A stretch of 64,000 nt of DNA. Source: Yinghuangia seranimata. GTDB taxonomy: Bacteria > Actinomycetota > Actinomycetes > Streptomycetales > Streptomycetaceae. Below the pieces are notes generated by a model that did not search any database, was not told where the DNA came from, and worked only from the letters and a program-made list of their open reading frames with translations. Shown here in pieces: positions 58,545 to 64,000 of the stretch (position 1 is its first letter; every line of letters begins with the position of its first letter). The translations under genes were made by a program, and so were the position numbers. Location of the stretch: the NCBI RefSeq assembly GCF_029953285.1, contig NZ_JASAOI010000014.1:62001-126000 (forward strand), read 5' to 3'.

Positions 58545-59528
58545 GTGGCCATGGGCGGCGCGGCGCGGTGGGGGAGCCTGGGGCGGGTCGCGCTCCTCGC
58601 GGCGGTGTGGGGGTCGAGCTTCCTGTGGATCAAGCTCGCGCTGCGCGGGTTCTCGCCCGTCGAGGTCGCGCTGGTCCGCGTCGCGCTCGGCGCGGCCGTG
58701 CTGCTGGCCATCGCCGGGATGCGCGGCGCGCGCATGCCGCGCGGGCTGCGCACCTGGACACACCTGACGGTCGCGGCGTTCTTCAACAACGCCTTGCCGT
58801 ATGCCCTGTTCGCGTTCGGCGAGCAGAGCGTCGACAGCAACATCGCCGGCGTCATCAACGCCACGACACCGCTGTGGACGCTGCTGCTCGCCGTCCTGGT
58901 CGGCTCGGGTGTGCGCCTGTCGGTGGGTCAGGTCGCGGGCCTGTTCCTCGGGTTCGCAGGTGTGCTGGTGATCCTCGCGCCGTGGCGGTCGGCGGGGGCG
59001 TTCGGCGCGGGCGCCGCGGTGATCACGGTGGCGGCGTTCTGCTACGCCGTCAGTTACCTCTACATCGAGCGCTACCTGTCCGGGCGCGGACTCGACCCGA
59101 TCGCCATGTGCGGTACGCAACTCCTCGCGGCCACAGGCCTGTTGGCACTCGTCTTGCCGTTCACCGGCGATGTGTCGGTCGATCCGCGGCCGGACGCGCT
59201 CGCCGCCGTCGCCGTCCTCGGCATGATCGGCACGGGCATCGCGATCGCCCTCAACTTCCGGCTGATCGTGGACGACGGCGCCGCGGTCGCCTCGTCGGTC
59301 ACCTATCTGCTGCCGCCCGTCTCGGCGCTGCTCGGCGCGGTCGTCCTGGGCGAACCGTTCGGTCTGCGGATGACGGCGGGTATCGCGGTCGTCCTGGCGG
59401 GCATCGCGCTCAGCCGCCGCAAGCCGGCCGCCGCGCCCGCGGTCGAGGCGCGCGGGGACGATCCCGGGACCCTGCCGACGCCGACCGCGACCGGCCGTTC
59501 CGCCCCGCGCGCCCGCGCCGGGGTGTAG
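58545..59528 (+). CDS. EamA/DMT-family transporter
   Basis: A 327-residue transporter of ten helices in two EamA halves. The first starts LLAAVWGSSFLWIKLALRGFSPVEVALVRVALG. The second has VAAFCYAVSYLYIERYL and SSVTYLLPPVSALLGAVVLGEPFGLRMTAGIAVVLAGIALSRRK. These proteins export amino acids or metabolites. A Pro/Ala-rich polar tail ends it. ATG 58551 is equally likely as start. A palindrome 120 bases upstream suggests single-gene regulation. Confidence 0.92.
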   Translation: MAMGGAARWGSLGRVALLAAVWGSSFLWIKLALRGFSPVEVALVRVALGAAVLLAIAGMRGARMPRGLRTWTHLTVAAFFNNALPYALFAFGEQSVDSNIAGVINATTPLWTLLLAVLVGSGVRLSVGQVAGLFLGFAGVLVILAPWRSAGAFGAGAAVITVAAFCYAVSYLYIERYLSGRGLDPIAMCGTQLLAATGLLALVLPFTGDVSVDPRPDALAAVAVLGMIGTGIAIALNFRLIVDDGAAVASSVTYLLPPVSALLGAVVLGEPFGLRMTAGIAVVLAGIALSRRKPAAAPAVEARGDDPGTLPTPTATGRSAPRARAGV

Positions 59529-59552
59529 CGTCGACCCTCCGCCCCCCTGATT

Positions 59553-59588
59553 CGGATGCCCCGGCCACCAACCCCGCCGGGGCATCCG
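59553..59588 (+). terminator. terminator after EamA gene
   Basis: CGGATGCCCCGG (59553-59564) and CCGGGGCATCCG (59577-59588) form a perfect 12-bp stem with a 12-base loop, followed by GCATTTCGTG. It lies 24 bases after the EamA stop and may also serve the convergent amine-oxidase gene. Confidence 0.82.
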
Positions 59589-59666
59589 GCATTTCGTGTG
59601 CCGGTCGAGGATGCGCCCGTGCGCGGGCACCGGTTCACGCGGTCCGCGGGCGTCAGGCGTCCCTGA

Positions 59667-60986
59667 TTAGGAACCGAGCAGCGTGCGGACGCGCTCGGCA
59701 GCGGCGCGGCCCGAGACGACTGCGCCGTCCATGTAGCCCAGCGACGTCGGGCTGATGTCGCTGCCCGCGAACACGACGCGGCCGTGCGGCTCCTGGAACG
59801 CCGCCAGCAACGGCCACTGGCCCGGCTTCGGGGCGAACCACGTGCCGCGGGCATGGGGGTCGGCGTTCCAGTCGTGGCACAGCACGTCGACGACGCGGGC
59901 CTCCGGGTGGGCGCGCCGCAGCTGCGCGGTGAGTGCGTCAGGGGCCGCGGGGTCGAGGGTCTCCGGCAGGCCGAAGCAGATGACCAGGGCGTCGTCGGAG
60001 TCCGCCTGCGCGGCGCCGATGCCGATGGCCCCGGTCAGGACCGGCGGCCACATGCTCAGGGCCAGGTCGCCGGGCACGCCGGACACTCGGGCGATCGCCT
60101 TCACCGCCCGCCCGGTGTGCTTCTGCTGCGCGAGTGCCTCGACGTCCTGCGGGAGTACCGGGCTGAAGGCGATGTCGGCGAGCGTGTTGACGGGGACGGC
60201 GGCGACAAGCCCGCGGGCCCGGTGCGCCGTGCCGTCGGCGAGGGTCACGGTGACGCCGTCGGCGTCCTGGGCGACCGCGGCGACCGGCGCGCCCAGGAAC
60301 AGCCGGGCTCCGAAGTCCGCGGCGATGCGGTCGGCGAGCGTCCCCGTGCCGCCCTCGACCCGCCGCTGCGACGAGCCCGCGAAGCCGTCCGCGTCCTCGT
60401 CGTCGGACGGGTCGGGGTCACCGAGGCCGGCCATGTCGTCGAGCAGACCCGCCACGGAGACCTCGGTGGGCAGCGCTCCCATGACCGACGTGGCGAAAAC
60501 CGACAGCACCTGGGCGGCGCGTGGCGGAAGGCCCGCGAGCCGGTCCGCGAACGGGACCTCGACGTCGGGCGGGGTGGTGAACGCCGGGCGGCCGGCGAGC
60601 GATGCGGCCTCGTCCACCAGCGCGGCCATGAACGTGTCGAAGGCCGCGCGGTCGGGGCCGTCGAGCGGCAGGTCTCCGGTGCGGGTCTCGTCGCCGAGCA
60701 GCCAGATCCGGTCCCGGTCGACGGCGCGGGCCGGCAGCAGCTCGACGCCGTACCGGCCGTACTCGGCCATGATCGCGGCGTGGTGCGTGGGTTCGACCCA
60801 CTCGGCGCCCAGGTCGACGGTGGTGCCGGTGTCCGGAAAGACGCGGGACCAGGTGCGCCCGCCGACCCGCTCGCGGGCCTCGAACACCGCGACGGACAGG
60901 CCGCGCTCGGCAAGGTCGCGGGCGGCGACGAGACCCGCCAGGCCCGCGCCGGCCACGATCACGTCCCAGGGCTCGGCCGTGCTCAT
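59667..60986 (-). CDS. FAD-dependent amine oxidase (monoamine oxidase family)
   Basis: A 439-residue flavoenzyme. The FAD loop is VIVAGAGLAGLVAARDLAERG (about 9-29), followed by VFEARERVGGRTWS. DLGAEWVEPTHHAAIMAEYGRYG binds the flavin or substrate. The C-terminal FAD motif is GRVVFAGSDISPTSLGYMDGAVVSGRAAAERV. It should oxidise a primary amine to aldehyde, with ammonia and peroxide, in the cytoplasm. An acidic loop DPDPSDDEDADG near 190 is unusual. It is a single gene, convergent with EamA. Confidence 0.93.
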   Translation of the reverse strand: MSTAEPWDVIVAGAGLAGLVAARDLAERGLSVAVFEARERVGGRTWSRVFPDTGTTVDLGAEWVEPTHHAAIMAEYGRYGVELLPARAVDRDRIWLLGDETRTGDLPLDGPDRAAFDTFMAALVDEAASLAGRPAFTTPPDVEVPFADRLAGLPPRAAQVLSVFATSVMGALPTEVSVAGLLDDMAGLGDPDPSDDEDADGFAGSSQRRVEGGTGTLADRIAADFGARLFLGAPVAAVAQDADGVTVTLADGTAHRARGLVAAVPVNTLADIAFSPVLPQDVEALAQQKHTGRAVKAIARVSGVPGDLALSMWPPVLTGAIGIGAAQADSDDALVICFGLPETLDPAAPDALTAQLRRAHPEARVVDVLCHDWNADPHARGTWFAPKPGQWPLLAAFQEPHGRVVFAGSDISPTSLGYMDGAVVSGRAAAERVRTLLGS

Positions 60987-61247
60987 CAGTGGTGCTCCTC
61001 GCCGTCGTCGCCGCTCGGACCCACCCGCCCGCGGGCGGTCCGCTGTCGGCGAGTATCGACGCGGGAACGATCCCGCACAAGATCGCGAACCGGTCGGGTG
61101 GAGCATGCTGCGCACCCGCGCCCGCGCTGTTCGTCGGGAGCCGGGCCCTCGGGCGCCGAACCGTCCGCCGCCCCCGAGCGTGTTGGTCTGCGACGCGCCG
61201 GACGGCCGGTGCGTCGGGGGAGCGTGAACCACTGGGGGGGTGGTCCC

Positions 61248-61793
61248 ATGTCGTACGGCGGTGGCGGGAACCCGTTCGCGAACGGCCCGGCGGGGCCGGG
61301 CGATCCGGAGGAGCAGGCCCGGCCGCCGGGTGCGGAGCACGTCGACCAAGGGCCGGCGAACGCCGCCGCCGGGGCCGACCTCGCGCAGACGGTGGCCGAG
61401 GGTGCCGACGCCACAGGCGCGTGCGATTCGTGCGACGGCTGCGACGGGTGCGACTGCGGAAGCTGGCTCACCGTCACCACGACCCTGCGGCTGCTGGGCG
61501 TGGCCCTGCTCAGCCTGATGCTGCCCGCGCGCGGGCCGCGCCGCGGTGCGGCGGGCCGGCTGCTGCGCGCGGTGCACTACTACCGGCGGGAGATCAGTCC
61601 GACGAAGCCGCCGTGCTGCCCGTACACGCCGACGTGTTCGACGTATGCCGTCACCGCGCTGGAGCGGCACGGGGCGGTGCGCGGCGGGTTCTTGACGGTG
61701 CGTCGGCTGCGCCGGTGTCGGCCGGGTGCGGGAGGGGTCGACGTGGTGCCGGGCAAACGCGCGCGTGACGGAATCGGCCGCCGAAACGGCTGA
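61248..61793 (+). CDS. yidD: YidD-family protein with Cys-rich N-terminal extension
   Basis: A 181-residue protein. Residues 95-170 are a YidD domain: LLRAVHYYRREISPTKPPCCPYTPTCSTYAVTALERHG, then GFLTVRRLRRCRPGAGGVDVVP. YidD is a small peripheral membrane factor assisting YidC insertion. Usual YidD proteins are 70-110 residues. Here about 90 extra residues precede the domain, with CDSCDGCDGCDCGSW (Cys every third residue) and a hydrophobic segment LRLLGVALLSLML. It is not in the rpmH-rnpA-yidC locus, so it is probably an extra paralogue. The ATG has GGGGGG at 7 bases. Confidence 0.88.
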   Translation: MSYGGGGNPFANGPAGPGDPEEQARPPGAEHVDQGPANAAAGADLAQTVAEGADATGACDSCDGCDGCDCGSWLTVTTTLRLLGVALLSLMLPARGPRRGAAGRLLRAVHYYRREISPTKPPCCPYTPTCSTYAVTALERHGAVRGGFLTVRRLRRCRPGAGGVDVVPGKRARDGIGRRNG

Positions 61794-61909
61794 TACCGGC
61801 GGGGGTTCAGGCCTGGTGGCGGTTCGTAAGCGGAGGTAGCGTCCCCGTTTGTTTCACGAGGCGAAAATAATCCGTGCCTCCACCATGCCTCCTTCCACTG
61901 GAGACCGTC

Positions 61910-63487
61910 ATGCCCGCGAGATCCCCCCGACTCGCCCGATTGACGACAACGCTCGCCGTCCTCGCCGCGTCGGTCCTGGCCTTGACGGCCACGCCCGCGC
62001 GGGCGGACGGAAGCGGCCCTGTCGTCCCCACCCGATCAGGCGTGCTGCGCGGCCAGGTCCACGACAACGCCGAGGAGTTCCTCGGCGTCCCCTACGCCGC
62101 GCCGCCGGTCGGCGCGCTGCGCTTCCGGGCCCCGCAGCCCGCGGCGCCGTGGCGCGGCGTCCGCGACGCGACCCGGCAGGGACCGGCCTGCGTGCAGTTC
62201 GTCGACATCGGCATCGATCCGGCGCAGCCGCGCAGCGAGGACTGCCTGTCCCTCGACCTCTACCGCCCACGCTGGGCGCACCCCGGCACCCGGCTCCCGG
62301 TGATCGTGTGGATCCACGGCGGCGCCTGGGTGCAGGGCACCGGCACGCAGTTCGGCGGCCGCACCACCGCGGACCTGACCGGCGCCATCGTCGTCAGCAT
62401 CAACTACCGCCTGGGCGCGCTGGGTTACCTCGCCCTGCCCGGGCTGGACGCCGAGTCCCGTGAGGGCTCGGGGAACTGGGGCACGCTCGACCAGGCCGCG
62501 GCGCTGCGCTGGGTCCACGACAACGCCGCCGCCTTCGGGGGCGACCCCGGCAACGTGACGGTCACCGGCCAGTCCGCCGGCAGCGGGTCGGTCTGCGCGC
62601 TCCTCGCGTCGCCCGCCGCGACGGGACTGTTCTCCCACGCCGTCATGCAGTCCGGCCCCTGTGGGTTGCTCGCCGCGCGTCCGCTCGCCGGTGCGCAAGC
62701 GCAGGGGCAGGCTTACGCGCAACGGGCCGGCTGTCCCGACCCCGCCGCCGCCGTGTCCTGCCTGCGCGGCGCCTCCACCGCCGCCCTCGTCTCGGCGAGC
62801 GACCCCAGTGAACCGGTCGGGCCCGTGTCCGGCACCCCGACGCTTCCCGTGCAGCCGAGGGACGCGATCGCGTCCGGCCGCTGGAACAAGGTCCCGGTGG
62901 TGATCGGCGGCACGCGCTCGGAGGGCCTGCTGTTCGCGCTCGGCAGCCTCGGCATGACCCCCGACCAGTACGCGGCGGCGGTGCGGACGCAGTTCGGCCC
63001 GGCGGCCGACCAGGTGCTCGCGCGCTACCCGCTCTCCGCGTACCCCGCGCCGTTCTACGCCTGGGCGGCCGTGCTCACCGACTCCGGCTGGGCCTGCGGC
63101 ACCGCCGCCACCGCGGCCGCGTTCGCCCGCCAAGTGCCGACGTACCAGTACGAGTTCGACGACCCGAACTCGCCCCCGCTGCTTGGCCTCGACATCCCCG
63201 GCGTGAACCTCGGCAACGCGCACAGCGCCGAACTGGCCTACCTGTTCGACTTCACGATGCAGGGCCGCGCGTTCACCCCCGAGCAGCAGGCGCTCGCCAC
63301 GCGGATGAAGCGCACGTGGGCGGCGTTCGCCTGGACCGGCTCGCCGAACGGGCCGGGGCTGGCCGCGTGGCCGCGGGTGGCGGCGGACGGCACGGCCGTG
63401 CTCAAGTTCCAGCCGGGCGGCGACACGGTGTTCGCCGGATTCGCCGACGAACACCAGTGCGGCTTCTGGCAGTCGTTCGGGGCCTGA
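61910..63487 (+). CDS. secreted type B carboxylesterase
   Basis: A 525-residue alpha/beta hydrolase. A Sec signal peptide (LTTTLAVLAASVLALTATPARA) is cleaved near residue 33. The domain starts TRSGVLRGQ and FLGVPYAAPPVGALRFRAP, as in all type B esterases. The catalytic triad is Ser222 (VTGQSAGSGS), Glu338 (GGTRSEGLLF) and His438 (LGNAHSAEL). IVWIHGGAWVQG supplies the oxyanion hole. Disulfide cysteines are at ACVQF/EDCLSL. It hydrolyses ester bonds outside the cell. GGAG lies 6 bases before ATG 61910. Confidence 0.94.
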   Translation: MPARSPRLARLTTTLAVLAASVLALTATPARADGSGPVVPTRSGVLRGQVHDNAEEFLGVPYAAPPVGALRFRAPQPAAPWRGVRDATRQGPACVQFVDIGIDPAQPRSEDCLSLDLYRPRWAHPGTRLPVIVWIHGGAWVQGTGTQFGGRTTADLTGAIVVSINYRLGALGYLALPGLDAESREGSGNWGTLDQAAALRWVHDNAAAFGGDPGNVTVTGQSAGSGSVCALLASPAATGLFSHAVMQSGPCGLLAARPLAGAQAQGQAYAQRAGCPDPAAAVSCLRGASTAALVSASDPSEPVGPVSGTPTLPVQPRDAIASGRWNKVPVVIGGTRSEGLLFALGSLGMTPDQYAAAVRTQFGPAADQVLARYPLSAYPAPFYAWAAVLTDSGWACGTAATAAAFARQVPTYQYEFDDPNSPPLLGLDIPGVNLGNAHSAELAYLFDFTMQGRAFTPEQQALATRMKRTWAAFAWTGSPNGPGLAAWPRVAADGTAVLKFQPGGDTVFAGFADEHQCGFWQSFGA

Positions 63488-63500
63488 GCGTCACGTGTCG

Positions 63501-64000
63501 TCACGTCTCGGCGGCGGCCTGGTCGGCCGCCGCCGAGGCCTGCTCCGGTGCGCCGCGGCCGGCTGACGCGCTCTCCGGCGACGTGTCCACGGTCAGCAGG
63601 ACGAGGACGCCCGCCGCGACGCCGATGACGCCGCACACGACGAACACCCGGTCGAGCCCGGTGGCGAACGCGTGGTGGATCGCGTCCGCCACCGCGCCGC
63701 GCTTGTCCGCCGGCGCCGAGCCGACGATGCGCCCGGCCTGCCCGCCGCCCAGCGCCTCGGCGGTCGCGTGCGGGTCGGATCCGGCCGCCGCCGTGCCGTC
63801 GACGGAGTCCCCGACCGCCGCGCGGAACACGACGCCGACGACCGCGACGCCGAGCGCGAACCCGAGTTGCCGGAAGGTGTTGAGCGCGCCGCCCGCCATG
63901 CCGGACCGCTCGGGCGGAACCGCTGCATATGCGGCCGCTGCCATCTGCGGCATGCCCAGCCCGATGCCGGCGCCGATCAGCACCAGCCCCGGAACCAGTG
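63501..64000 (-). CDS. MFS transporter, C-terminal part (5' end outside window)
   Basis: The frame is open to the window edge, so only the last 165 or so residues are seen. LIGAGIGLGMPQMAAAAYAAVPPERSGMAGGALNTFRQLGFALGVAVVGVVF is the late-helix signature of DHA2-type exporters, where SGMAGGALNT-RQLG is highly conserved. A polar segment and one last helix (RVFVVCGVIGVAAGVLVLLTVD) follow, with a Ser/Ala-rich tail. A drug or metabolite exporter is expected. It is convergent with the carboxylesterase (13-bp gap). Confidence 0.85.
   Translation of the reverse strand, partial: LVPGLVLIGAGIGLGMPQMAAAAYAAVPPERSGMAGGALNTFRQLGFALGVAVVGVVFRAAVGDSVDGTAAAGSDPHATAEALGGGQAGRIVGSAPADKRGAVADAIHHAFATGLDRVFVVCGVIGVAAGVLVLLTVDTSPESASAGRGAPEQASAAADQAAAET

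Noticed and set aside
1-64000. Search for tRNA, rRNA and riboswitch signatures
   Set aside because: No segment with a tRNA T-loop (GGTTCRA) in correct cloverleaf context or a recognisable riboswitch core was seen by eye; subtle cases would need a covariance-model search.

Overview
The window is 64 kb of very GC-rich DNA. Third codon positions are almost always G or C, GTG starts are common, and many Shine-Dalgarno sites read GGAG or GAGG. This, with a mycothiol-type Rv2466c-family nitroreductase, an ABATE/CGNR protein, DUF6325, HxlR and MmyB-type regulators and several TAT/lipoprotein secretory enzymes, points to an actinomycete of Streptomyces-like type; I cannot place it more closely. I saw no tRNA, rRNA, CRISPR array, transposase or phage gene. 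The region reads as an ordinary chromosome arm of many short, separately regulated transcription units.

Layout. 1-5 kb: the end of an MFS transporter, a coding-like remnant, a DUF3050 protein, a small membrane protein, and a divergent LysR / DapA-family pair. 5-10 kb: an SgcJ/EcaC-type secreted protein divergent from an orphan histidine kinase, a three-gene SRPBCC-DUF4166-TetR operon with twin operators, and a pirin. 10-17.4 kb: a secreted TAP-like peptidase, a 1096-residue DUF4132 protein, an NAD(P)-binding reductase, and a DUF4190/septum-formation membrane protein. 17.4-21.1 kb: HxlR, then a DNA-alkylation repair group (Ada-AlkA fusion, ABATE protein, VOC protein, Ogt). 21.2-29.6 kb: a TetR regulator, TAT-exported phospholipase C, DeoR, and a two-gene SNF2 helicase / SWIM zinc-finger operon. 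An identical 15-bp element lies upstream of the TetR gene and of the SNF2 gene.

29.9-45.7 kb is a run of regulator-plus-target modules: XRE/MmyB; MarR with MFS and Rv2466c-like oxidoreductase; TPR protein; two-component pair; ArsR with MFS; a DUF3995-ECF sigma-SRPBCC operon with stop/start overlaps; TetR with an ABC exporter; MerR with a quinone-oxidoreductase-like enzyme. Most have clean palindromic operators in the shared intergenic DNA. 45.8-52.8 kb is the least conventional part. It holds a sigma-factor-like protein fused to a membrane anchor and an exported domain, then small membrane/SHOCT proteins, DUF6325 and a 66-residue protein, ending in a MalT-like LuxR ATPase. 53-64 kb: DHA2 MFS, carbon-nitrogen hydrolase, unknown membrane protein, LysR, methyltransferase, EamA, FAD amine oxidase, YidD with a cysteine-rich leader, carboxylesterase, and a truncated MFS.

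The best candidates for something undescribed are the sigma-TM-exported fusion (45786-47375), the SHOCT/DUF6325/PLDN small-protein cluster with its tandem palindromic repeats (47.6-49.9 kb), and the SNF2-SWIM operon that shares an operator element with a TetR gene. All functions are read from sequence motifs alone; no database search was run.
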